Shown here: piece by piece, positions 14,716 through 20,952 of the stretch
Layout of the letters: each line of letters begins with the position of its first letter
Position numbering within the stretch: the first letter of the stretch is position 1
Origin: CAYUKK01 sp964445305
GTDB lineage: Bacteria > Acidobacteriota > Aminicenantia > Aminicenantales > UBA8522
Length of the DNA: 20,952 bases
Direction of reading: 5' to 3'
Assembly: GCA_964445305.1 (NCBI GenBank)
Contig: CAYUKK010000214.1
Coordinates: forward strand, 1 to 20,952
Made by a program: the position numbers and the translations under genes
Notes under the pieces: model-generated
What the model saw: only the letters and a program-made list of their open reading frames with translations
The model's database searches: none
What the model was told of the DNA's origin: nothing

Positions 14716-16272
14716 TCACGGGCAATGGCTGGCCGCGAGAAACTTGGCCGCCTCGGGCATGACCTCGAGCGCCTTGAGCACAGCCGCATCGCTCTTCTGA
14801 TAGGCGGCGACACCAGCCTCTATCCCCCAGAGAGAAGAATAAATTTCTCTCGTCAATTCCCTCTTGATCTCTTCCTCCGCCTCTTTGAACTTTTCTGCTT
14901 CGAAGCTTATCTTGATCGACTTCAAATAAGCCTGAAAATCATCGAGGACCCGGGAGTCAACGATAAATTCTTTGTTTCCACTCTGGCCATCGGGGAGGGA
15001 GATAGACCGGGCAAGGGGCGTTTGACGGCTGGTCAGCTTGCGGGCATAGGTGAAAAAGGCCCCTCTGTTCATGAGCTCGAGCGTTAAGAGCTTACGGCTA
15101 AAAGGCACTTCAAAATCAGGGGAGATACCGCCCTGGCCGAGGACTCGCCTCCCCCTGGCTGTGTAACGCACTTCACGGTTCTCTTCGGGCGCCTTTTTGT
15201 AGAGGATGTAATCATCGATGTGCGCATAATCCCTCTGGATGAATCGGCCGCTCGGGGTAAGATATTGAGCCGTGGTCAAAGCCACCGCTAGATTCTCCCC
15301 CAGGGGAAAAACAGTCTGAACCAGCCCCTTTCCCCAGGAATCCTCGCCGACGATGAAACCGCGGTCGTTGTCCATGACCGCGCCGCTGACGATTTCCGAG
15401 GCGCTGGCGCTCCCCCGGTTGATGAGGATGACGAGGGGCACATGCTCAAACTGGCCGTCCCGCTGGGCCCGAAATTCCCGGTTAAAAAACTTGTTTCGCC
15501 CCTTGATCGAGACGATGGCCGCGCCCCGTGGCAGGAACTCATCGGCAATCGCGAGCGACTGGAAAAAAGGTCCGCCGGTGTTCCCCCTCAGGTCGAGGAC
15601 CAGGCTTTTCATGCCCTGAGAGGTGAGCTCCCGCATCTTCTCTTCAAACTCCTCCGTCGTCGTTTCGGCGAAATTGCGGATGAAGATGTAGCCAACTTCG
15701 TCGTTAATCATGAAAGCATAGGGGACGCTTCGCAACGGGATTTCGGCCCGTTCGATGGTCAAATCAAAAGGCGCTTCCAGGCCCTCGCGGACAATCGTAA
15801 TCGTCACTCTCGTCCCCCTGGGACCCCGAAGTTTCTGCATGGCATCGAAACTCGAAATGGGTTTCGTGCTTTCACCGTTGATATGGGAGATGACATCGCC
15901 AGGCAGGATGCCGAGCCGGCTGGCTGGCCCGCCCTCGATCGGAGAAATGACGACCAGCCTGTCCTCCTGCTTTTGAATCTGGATGCCCAGCCCGTAGTAT
16001 TTTCCCGTATATTCCTCGCGCATTCGAGCGAAGCTTTCCGGGTCGAGAAAATAGGAATGGGGGTCGAGCGTCTCCAGGACCCCTCGAATCGCCGAGAAGA
16101 CAAGCTTTTCTGAATCGACAGGCTGGTAGTAGTTCGCTTCGACGAGGGAAAGAATGGTCGAGAATTTTTCCAGGGACTGTTCCCAGACATCCCCGTTCCT
16201 GGCCGGAAGGTTAGCCAGCAGGGCTACCAGAAGGAGAGCGAAAGCCAACTTCTTTTTCATCGCCGCATGCAA
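14716..16272 (-). CDS. C-terminal processing protease, S41 family (CtpA/Prc-like)
   Basis: The protein has 518 residues. An N-terminal signal peptide (charged MKKK then a hydrophobic stretch to about residue 24) is followed by a PDZ domain (about 95-175) and the S41 protease core. The core contains LDLRGNTGG (226-234), the catalytic-Ser segment GSASASE (287-293) and catalytic Lys in GKGLVQT (314-320). A 120-residue helical extension ends the protein. It should act in the periplasm, trimming or degrading envelope proteins. The start is uncertain. The predicted promoter would start transcription at about 16272, so the ATG at 16258-16260 (four codons later, MKKKLAF) may be the real start. First gene of the operon. 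Confidence 0.93.
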   Translation of the reverse strand: MHAAMKKKLAFALLLVALLANLPARNGDVWEQSLEKFSTILSLVEANYYQPVDSEKLVFSAIRGVLETLDPHSYFLDPESFARMREEYTGKYYGLGIQIQKQEDRLVVISPIEGGPASRLGILPGDVISHINGESTKPISSFDAMQKLRGPRGTRVTITIVREGLEAPFDLTIERAEIPLRSVPYAFMINDEVGYIFIRNFAETTTEEFEEKMRELTSQGMKSLVLDLRGNTGGPFFQSLAIADEFLPRGAAIVSIKGRNKFFNREFRAQRDGQFEHVPLVILINRGSASASEIVSGAVMDNDRGFIVGEDSWGKGLVQTVFPLGENLAVALTTAQYLTPSGRFIQRDYAHIDDYILYKKAPEENREVRYTARGRRVLGQGGISPDFEVPFSRKLLTLELMNRGAFFTYARKLTSRQTPLARSISLPDGQSGNKEFIVDSRVLDDFQAYLKSIKISFEAEKFKEAEEEIKRELTREIYSSLWGIEAGVAAYQKSDAAVLKALEVMPEAAKFLAASHCP

Positions 16273-16278
16273 CCAAAC

Positions 16279-16307
16279 ATCTTAGCAGACAGGCTACCCG
16301 ATGTAAA
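16279..16307 (-). promoter_or_regulatory. Sigma-70-type promoter of the ctpA-mutL operon
   Basis: On the minus strand TTTACA (16302-16307), a 17-bp spacer and TAAGAT (16279-16284) match at 5/6 and 4/6. The predicted start is at about 16272, at the first possible ATG of the protease gene. Confidence 0.6.
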
Positions 16308-16330
16308 GCGTTTCGGCCGAGTTTCGAGGA

Positions 16331-16414
16331 TTGCCGATAGAATCACCCGACGGGTCCTGTCGGGTGTTCCCATCGGCGATTTTGGGTCAGTTCCCGAATA
16401 TTCGGGGTCAGTTC
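16331..16414. repeat. REP-like palindromic intergenic element
   Basis: CACCCGAC (16344-16351) pairs with GTCGGGTG (16359-16366) over a 7-nt loop, flanked by an outer GCCGAT (16333-16338)/ATCGGC (16372-16377) pair. A perfect 14-bp palindrome CCCGAATATTCGGG follows at 16393-16406, bracketed by two direct copies of GGGTCAGTTC (16384-16393 and 16405-16414) 21 bp apart. It lies between the divergent ctpA and tatA promoters. It may be a REP-type repeat or a regulatory site; copy number elsewhere is unknown. Confidence 0.5.
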
Positions 16415-16421
16415 GTTTGCC

Positions 16422-16450
16422 TTGACTAATCGCTGGCTTGAGGCTATATT
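16422..16450 (+). promoter_or_regulatory. Sigma-70-type promoter of the tatA operon
   Basis: TTGACT (16422-16427), a 17-bp spacer and TATATT (16445-16450) match the consensus at 5/6 and 5/6. The predicted start is near 16457, about 24 nt before the tatA ATG, leaving room for the GAAGGAAG ribosome binding site. Confidence 0.8.
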
Positions 16451-16480
16451 TCGGATGTCGCTATCCGACGAAGGAAGTCC

Positions 16481-16726
16481 ATGTTTGGAAATATCGGTTT
16501 TCCTGAGCTCCTCATCATTTTGGCCATTGCCTTGCTCGTTTTCGGGCCGAAGAAGCTTCCCGAGGTAGGCCGGTCCATCGGCCGGGCCATCCGAGAATTC
16601 CGGCGCGCTTCAGATGAAATCAAGGAGAAAATCGAGGAGGAAATCCAGGCCGAGGAACTCCGGGAAATCAAAGAAGAGCTGAAAAAGGGCGTCACCGAGG
16701 ATGAGGAAGGGAAAAAAGTCTCCTGA
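16481..16726 (+). CDS. tatA: Sec-independent translocase subunit TatA/TatB
   Basis: The 81-residue protein has one N-terminal membrane helix (about 7-22), the FGPKKLPE hinge (21-28), an amphipathic helix (28-45) and a charged C-terminal tail. It oligomerises with TatC to pass folded twin-arginine substrates across the inner membrane. An acidic residue near the start of the membrane helix (E9) recalls TatB, so the protein may serve both roles. A GAAGGAAG ribosome binding site supports the start. It overlaps tatC by 26 nt. Confidence 0.95.
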   Translation: MFGNIGFPELLIILAIALLVFGPKKLPEVGRSIGRAIREFRRASDEIKEKIEEEIQAEELREIKEELKKGVTEDEEGKKVS

Positions 16727-17483
16727 CGAGATGACCTTCCTTGAACATCTCGACGACCTCCGCAAAAGAATTTTCTATTCTTTCATCGCCATCCTCGTCG
16801 CTGTCATTCCCGCCTGGATTTTCAGCAAGGATGTATTCAACCTCCTGTCCAGGCCGGTGACCCGCTACTTGCCCGAAGGCGTCAAGATGGCTTATACGAG
16901 TCTGACGGCGCCGTTCATGCTCTACCTCAAGGTTTCCTTCCTGACTGCCCTCTTTGTCACTTCGCCCTTCATTTTCCTCCAGCTGTGGTACTTCGTCGCG
17001 CCGGGCCTGTACCAGAAAGAGAAAAAATACGTCATTCCCTTCGTCCTGTTCACGACCTTCTTCTTCCTGCTTGGCGGTCTGTTCGGCTATTTTGTCGTTT
17101 TTCCCTGGGCTTGCCGTTTCTTCCTCGGCCTCGGCGCCGATTTCAACCCTGTTTTGACCGTCGACACCTACTTCAGCTTCTCGTTGCGCGTGCTTCTCGG
17201 CATCGCCCTCGTCTTCGAGCTTCCTACGCTGGTCTTTTTCCTGTCCAAGATCGGCCTCATCACTTCACGCTGGATGATCAAGAACTTCAAGTACGCCGTG
17301 CTGGCGGTCTTCATCATTGCCGCCGTCATTACGCCCACTCCCGATATGGTCACCCAGAGCATCATCGCCGTGCCCATGCTCGGCCTCTACGGCCTGGGTA
17401 TCCTCATTTCTTTCATTTTCGGCAAGGAGAGAAAAACCCGCCGGGAAAAATCCCGTGGCGATGAGGACGAGAAAGCGGGTTAA
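16701..17483 (+). CDS. tatC: Sec-independent translocase subunit TatC
   Basis: The 260-residue protein has six predicted membrane helices. Family motifs are the N-terminal FLEHLDDLRKR (13-23), SLTAPF (67-72) before the second helix, and FELP (172-175), whose Glu matches the conserved glutamate of TatC. It recognises the twin-arginine signal and recruits TatA. Two starts are possible. The ATG at 16701 overlaps tatA by 26 nt; a second ATG at 16731, after the tatA stop, gives MTFLEHL, closer to typical TatC. The charged tail from residue 241 is cytoplasmic. Confidence 0.95.
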   Translation: MRKGKKSPDEMTFLEHLDDLRKRIFYSFIAILVAVIPAWIFSKDVFNLLSRPVTRYLPEGVKMAYTSLTAPFMLYLKVSFLTALFVTSPFIFLQLWYFVAPGLYQKEKKYVIPFVLFTTFFFLLGGLFGYFVVFPWACRFFLGLGADFNPVLTVDTYFSFSLRVLLGIALVFELPTLVFFLSKIGLITSRWMIKNFKYAVLAVFIIAAVITPTPDMVTQSIIAVPMLGLYGLGILISFIFGKERKTRREKSRGDEDEKAG

Positions 17484-17490
17484 AGCAGGC

Positions 17491-18069
17491 ATGCCAAGTC
17501 GAAAAGCGACCACCGGTCCCTCCTTCTCCTCGACGGAGCTCCCCCGCCTCATCGGCCTGACCGGAACGAATGGCGCCGGCAAGAGCGAAGTGGCCGCTTA
17601 TTTTGTAGAACGGGGGTATGCCTATTTTTCGCTGAGCGATGAAATCCGGGCCGAGCTCAAGAAAAAGGGTAGAGCCATCACGCGGGACAACCTTATTGCC
17701 ATGGGCAACGCGCTTCGCCAGCGACTTGGCGCTGACATTTTAGCCCGCCGGGTCATGAGAAAAGTCAGGGGGAAGGCGGTGATCGATTCCATCCGCAACC
17801 TCCGCGAAGCAGCCTATCTCCGCCGGCAGGGGAGCTTTCTCCTCATCGCTGTCGACGCGCCCGCTGAGCTGAGGTATAAAAGAGTCCGCCGCCGCGGCCG
17901 GGAGGAATCCGCCTCCACTCTCGAGGAATTCCTGGCCAAAGAAAAAGAGGAGATGAGCGGCCAGGCGAGTGAGCAGCAACTGCGCCGTGTTATGGCCAGC
18001 GCCGATCGGACGATCATCAACGACGGCAGCCGCGAAGCGCTGCGCCGGAAAGTTGAGGCCATCCTATGA
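17491..18069 (+). CDS. P-loop nucleotide-kinase-like protein, putative deoxynucleotide kinase
   Basis: The 192-residue protein has Walker A GTNGAGKS (25-32) preceded by a beta-strand LIGL. SLSDEIRAEL (47-56), VIDSIRN (97-103) and an Arg-rich lid (128-137, followed by EESASTLEEF) follow. The layout is that of small nucleotide or dephospho-CoA kinases (AAA_18/UPF0200-like), not of a curated enzyme I can name. Its stop overlaps the dCMP deaminase start as ATGA, so the two are coupled and a role in (d)CMP or dUMP phosphorylation is plausible but inferred. I chose the ATG at 17491, 7 nt after the tatC stop; the frame stays open further upstream inside tatC. The first 18 residues are not conserved-looking. 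Confidence 0.72.
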   Translation: MPSRKATTGPSFSSTELPRLIGLTGTNGAGKSEVAAYFVERGYAYFSLSDEIRAELKKKGRAITRDNLIAMGNALRQRLGADILARRVMRKVRGKAVIDSIRNLREAAYLRRQGSFLLIAVDAPAELRYKRVRRRGREESASTLEEFLAKEKEEMSGQASEQQLRRVMASADRTIINDGSREALRRKVEAIL

Positions 18070-18575
18070 AGTCAAAACGCATCTCCAAGGACGATTATTA
18101 TCTGGGGATTGCCAAGGAGGTGGCGCGCCGGAGCACCTGCTTCCGCCGTTCCATCGGAGCTATCATCGTCCGCGACGACCAGATCATCTCCACCGGCTAT
18201 GTCGGCGCGCCGCGGAAGACGAAGGATAGCTTCGAGCACGGCTTCTGTCTCCGCGACAAGCTCGGCATCCCCCACGGCGAGCGCTACGAGCTCTGCCGGA
18301 GCGTTCACGCCGAACAGAACGCCATCATCAACGCAGCTCGGGCTGGTGTCAGCCTCCTCGGCGGGGACATGTTCATCTATGGATGTGTCTTTCAAACGGG
18401 CGAGCCGATCAACGCTTTCCCCTGTTTCATTTGCAAGAAGATGATCATCAACGCCGGTCTCAATCGAATCGTCTGCTCGACAGCCGATGGCCGGAAGAAA
18501 GTCTTCCGCGTCCGGCGGTGGGCTGAAGACTGGACGAAAGGCGATATCCTCGACGATAAACACCAGTACGGATGA
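18066..18575 (+). CDS. comEB: dCMP deaminase (ComEB-like)
   Basis: The 169-residue zinc deaminase has the first ligand and catalytic Glu in HAE (81-83) and the other ligands in PCFIC (C120, C123). TGYVGAPR (43-50) is the substrate loop and an inserted segment at 51-78 (with H58, C61 and C77) is typical of the dCMP deaminase group. It converts dCMP to dUMP, feeding thymidylate synthesis. The ATG overlaps the upstream kinase stop. ComEB in Bacillus lies in a competence operon but the family is mainly nucleotide metabolism, so no DNA-uptake role is implied. Confidence 0.93.
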   Translation: MKSKRISKDDYYLGIAKEVARRSTCFRRSIGAIIVRDDQIISTGYVGAPRKTKDSFEHGFCLRDKLGIPHGERYELCRSVHAEQNAIINAARAGVSLLGGDMFIYGCVFQTGEPINAFPCFICKKMIINAGLNRIVCSTADGRKKVFRVRRWAEDWTKGDILDDKHQYG

Positions 18576-18721
18576 GCAACGAGCCCATGGGCAAGGAAGA
18601 ACGCCACATCCCCGAAACCTGCCGACCCACACGACGGGCCGGCTATCCCTATGGGGCGACAAGCATAAAAAGATGCCTTATGCTTCTTTTCCCTGAACTA
18701 ACCTTGACTGAAAGAATATGA
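18572..18721 (+). CDS. Possible 49-residue small protein, unrecognised
   Basis: The frame opens with an ATG that overlaps the comEB stop (ATGA at 18572) and closes with a TGA that overlaps the next ATG (ATGA at 18718). The predicted product is rich in charged residues and Pro, with a short hydrophobic stretch (CLMLLF, 35-40). It has no domain I recognise. The double overlap suggests translational coupling, but the ORF is short and also contains a hairpin at 18661-18685, so it may not be a real gene. Confidence 0.3.
   Translation: MSNEPMGKEERHIPETCRPTRRAGYPYGATSIKRCLMLLFPELTLTERI
18661..18685 (+). terminator. Weak candidate terminator hairpin after comEB
   Basis: AAGCATAA (18661-18668), a 9-nt loop and TTATGCTT (18678-18685) form a perfect 8-bp stem, followed by CTTTTCCC. 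The stem has only two GC pairs, so termination would be weak or partial. Alternatively it is a structure within a coupled operon. Confidence 0.3.
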
Positions 18722-20952
18722 ACACCAAAGAAACCAAGAAAAAGCGGGTTAGGGGGGAGCCAAGAATAAGAGCCATCAAAAGGAAATGGGCCATTGCCTC
18801 CGCTCTAAATGGAAAGATATCCTTTGTTTCAATATCTACTTTATTTATAGTTTTTATAGGAATACTGTATATTAACCTTTTATGGGCACAGGAGACACCT
18901 GCCCGACCCAGGCTCACCCTCCTCAAGCTTCTCGAGCTCGAGCCGTCTCCTGAATCCATCGATTACATCCAGAACAAGACGCAGTTCCAGCTCCACACCC
19001 TCCTGACCGAGCAGCGCCACCCCAAGACATGGGACTTAAGCCAGCGATTGGAGGAAGATATTGCCACCGGCCTGAAAATGCTTTTTTCGGTGGATGAGGA
19101 CATCACCCGGCGCCTCGGCGAGCTCGCCTCCCAGCCCGCCCCCATTGAATCCCTCATCGGAGCCTGCGAGAAAGCCATCCTCGAGGGAAGGCGCATCTAT
19201 ATCTATGGCTGCGGCGCCACCGGTCGGCTGGCCAAGCAGATGGAAAGCTCTTTCTGGCGGCCTTTCTGGAGGCGGGTCAAGGCCGAGGAAAAAATCTGGG
19301 CCAAGCTCGAAGCTTTCCTTTCCTCCTCGATCGAGGACAACCTCATCGGCGAAATGACCGGCGCTGACCGTGCCCTCATCAGTTCGCTCGAAGGGTTCGA
19401 AGACCTCCAGCTCATCGGCCGTCTCCAGCTCGAAGACCACGGAATCCAAAGAGGGGACGTCGTCATTGGCGTGACCGAAGGCGGGGAAACTTCCTCGGTC
19501 ATCGGCACCATCCTGGCCGGCCTCGAGAAATGGAAGGAGGAAGGGAGTTTCGACCCCGCTGAGACACGACGGCACCTCTATTTTATTTACAACAACCCCG
19601 ATGAAAAGCTTCTTCCTTTCCTGCGCAGCCGCCGCGTCATCGAAGAACCCGGCATCACCAAGATCAACCTGACCACAGGCCCTCAGGCAATCACGGGTTC
19701 GACCCGGATGCAAGCGACGACCATCGAAACCTTCGTCATCGGTCATGCCCTCGAGGAGGCAGTGAGGCGAGTCCTGAGGCGCGGCCTCTCGCGCAAGGAA
19801 ATGGCTCGTCTCGGCTTTTCTGACCCTCTCTCCCTTCCGGAAAGACTGCGCAGCTTCTCCTCAATCCTCGAGGAAGTCAAGACAAAAATTCCGGCCATCG
19901 CCGACCTCACCGCTCTCGAAGCCAGAACGTATGCGTCTGGTTCCTTTTCGACCTATTTTGCTGGAAAAGCGCTCATCACTGTTTTCATCGACAGCACCGA
20001 GCGAAGCCCGACTTTCCGGCTTTTCCCCCTCGACACGGTCAAAGAGCCGAGGCGAAAATGCTGGATTCAAGTCTGGACGCCCGCTCCGAGTCTCGAGGCG
20101 GCGTGGGAGGCCTTCCTCGGCCGGCCATTTCGCGGTCTCAAACCCGCCCTTTACCAGAAACCCTTTGAGGAGGAAGTCGATGACCCCTACCTCCGCCAGG
20201 CCGCCCTCGACAGCCTGAAAAAAGCCGGGGATGACCAGCAATTCCTCTACGATTTCTCCTTCAGCCCTGAAAATATCCAGCGACGCGGCCCGAAAAAGAG
20301 CGACCTGGGGATGATGATTCTTTTCTCCCCCGAGGAGAAAGACTTGGCGAGAACAGATTCACCCTTCCGCCGTTTTGCCGACCTTTTTCTCCAGAGCGAA
20401 GCCCATCTGGGTCTCATCGTCGTCAGTGACAAACCCGAGACAGGAGCCAAGGAATGGCTCCCGATGAGTCCGACGGCCACCGTCTGGCTTCATCTTCCGG
20501 ACACGAACGACCCGTTTGGCGTCAACCGCCACGTCGGGCTTAAGATGCTTCTTAACGCCCACTCGACAGCCGTCATGGCCCGACTTGGCCGCGTCATCGG
20601 CAACACAATGACCAACGTCAGCCCGAGCAACCTGAAGCTCATCGGCCGGGCAACTTACCTCATCCAATCCCATGTCAATGATGCTCTCAGCCATCCTGGC
20701 TGGCTGAAAAAATTCGGGTCCTGCCCCCTTATCTCTTACGGCGAAGCGAACGCCGTCCTTTACGATGCCATCAGCTTTCTCAAAGACAAGCGCGACGCGG
20801 CCGGTCAGACGGCCGAAGTGGCCCTGGCCATCATCCGCATCCTGGAATCCTTGCGCCAGAACAGGGGAGTGACCAGGGAAGAGGCGTTCGCCCTTGTCAG
20901 AACCGTCGGCCTGAAAAAGTATCTCGCCAGTCTAAGCGGGGATGATTTTTCG
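18718..20952 (+). CDS. Double-SIS MurQ/GCKR-like protein with N-terminal membrane segment, 3' end cut
   Basis: The frame has 745 codons to the window end with no stop. MurQ homology begins near TEQRHP (97-102). The first SIS domain has GCGATGRL (164-171), EGFED (225-229), VTEGGETSS and TGSTRM (326-331). A long second SIS-like domain follows from about 390, then STAVMARLG (616-624), NTMTNVSPSNLKL (629-641) and a MurQ-like C-terminal helical region. Two SIS modules and GCGATGRLA resemble vertebrate glucokinase regulatory protein more than the single-SIS MurQ. The MurQ catalytic Glu of DASE is not present (MESS here), so etherase activity is doubtful; phosphosugar binding is likely. Residues 34-57 are a hydrophobic segment after a Lys/Arg-rich N-terminus. 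The start at 18718 is the only ATG before residue 121 in frame, but its codon usage is unusual. Confidence 0.7.
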   Translation, partial: MNTKETKKKRVRGEPRIRAIKRKWAIASALNGKISFVSISTLFIVFIGILYINLLWAQETPARPRLTLLKLLELEPSPESIDYIQNKTQFQLHTLLTEQRHPKTWDLSQRLEEDIATGLKMLFSVDEDITRRLGELASQPAPIESLIGACEKAILEGRRIYIYGCGATGRLAKQMESSFWRPFWRRVKAEEKIWAKLEAFLSSSIEDNLIGEMTGADRALISSLEGFEDLQLIGRLQLEDHGIQRGDVVIGVTEGGETSSVIGTILAGLEKWKEEGSFDPAETRRHLYFIYNNPDEKLLPFLRSRRVIEEPGITKINLTTGPQAITGSTRMQATTIETFVIGHALEEAVRRVLRRGLSRKEMARLGFSDPLSLPERLRSFSSILEEVKTKIPAIADLTALEARTYASGSFSTYFAGKALITVFIDSTERSPTFRLFPLDTVKEPRRKCWIQVWTPAPSLEAAWEAFLGRPFRGLKPALYQKPFEEEVDDPYLRQAALDSLKKAGDDQQFLYDFSFSPENIQRRGPKKSDLGMMILFSPEEKDLARTDSPFRRFADLFLQSEAHLGLIVVSDKPETGAKEWLPMSPTATVWLHLPDTNDPFGVNRHVGLKMLLNAHSTAVMARLGRVIGNTMTNVSPSNLKLIGRATYLIQSHVNDALSHPGWLKKFGSCPLISYGEANAVLYDAISFLKDKRDAAGQTAEVALAIIRILESLRQNRGVTREEAFALVRTVGLKKYLASLSGDDFS

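Noticed and set aside
18678..18959. 93-codon minus-strand open frame opposite the start of the GCKR-like gene
   Set aside because: It shows a hydrophobic stretch only because it is antisense to the membrane-segment codons. It lies within a plus-strand operon and has no convincing start site.
19036..19746. 236-codon minus-strand open frame inside the GCKR-like gene
   Set aside because: It is antisense to the conserved SIS motifs, and its acidic low-complexity translation is typical of a shadow frame.
1..20952. CRISPR array, insertion sequence, prophage or defence system
   Set aside because: I found no regularly spaced direct repeats, transposase, integrase, terminal repeats or nuclease-type accessory genes. 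Nearly all genes are core functions.

Overview
The window comes from a Gram-negative-type bacterium with moderately high GC. The evidence is a type IVa pilus locus with a sigma-54 activator, a Tat translocase, class I PurE, an endonuclease-type MutL and tRNAs without encoded CCA. The pilB-T-C-S-R-pilin order is the one found in delta-proteobacterial and Acidobacteriota-like lineages, including Aminicenantes-type genomes. I cannot fix the phylum from sequence alone.

Region 1 (1-7650, minus strand) is a complete type IV pilus assembly and regulation operon: pilB (extension ATPase), pilT (retraction ATPase), pilC (platform), pilS/pilR (two-component system) and the 5' end of a major pilin gene, cut by the window edge. 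The pilin has its own perfect-consensus sigma-54 promoter. Inverted repeats just upstream could be PilR enhancer sites, and a 6-bp stem-loop sits at the predicted 5' end of the pilin mRNA. Upstream of pilB is about 470 bp of non-coding DNA holding a series of hairpins. One is an 88-nt element closed by a perfect 10-bp stem around three smaller hairpins.

Region 2 (7648-7886, plus strand) holds tRNA-Pro(TGG) and tRNA-Arg(TCT).

Region 3 (7897-16272, minus strand) is a compact housekeeping operon, in transcription order: ctpA-type S41 protease, rpiB, a divergent SHMT-family gene, purD, purE, mtaB and mutL. It joins envelope proteolysis, pentose phosphate and one-carbon metabolism, purine synthesis, tRNA modification and mismatch repair. 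A promoter at the ctpA start and a possible internal promoter before purD are visible.

Region 4 (16422-20952, plus strand) starts from a strong sigma-70-like promoter in a palindrome-rich intergenic region. It runs tatA, tatC, a P-loop nucleotide-kinase-like gene, a dCMP deaminase (comEB), a possible 49-codon ORF and a long double-SIS protein of the MurQ/GCKR type that leaves the window. The last four reading frames are linked by ATGA stop/start overlaps.

The most unusual items are the bacterial GCKR-like protein with a predicted N-terminal membrane segment of foreign codon usage, the cloverleaf-like element upstream of pilB, the divergent SHMT homologue, and the coupled kinase/dCMP deaminase pair.
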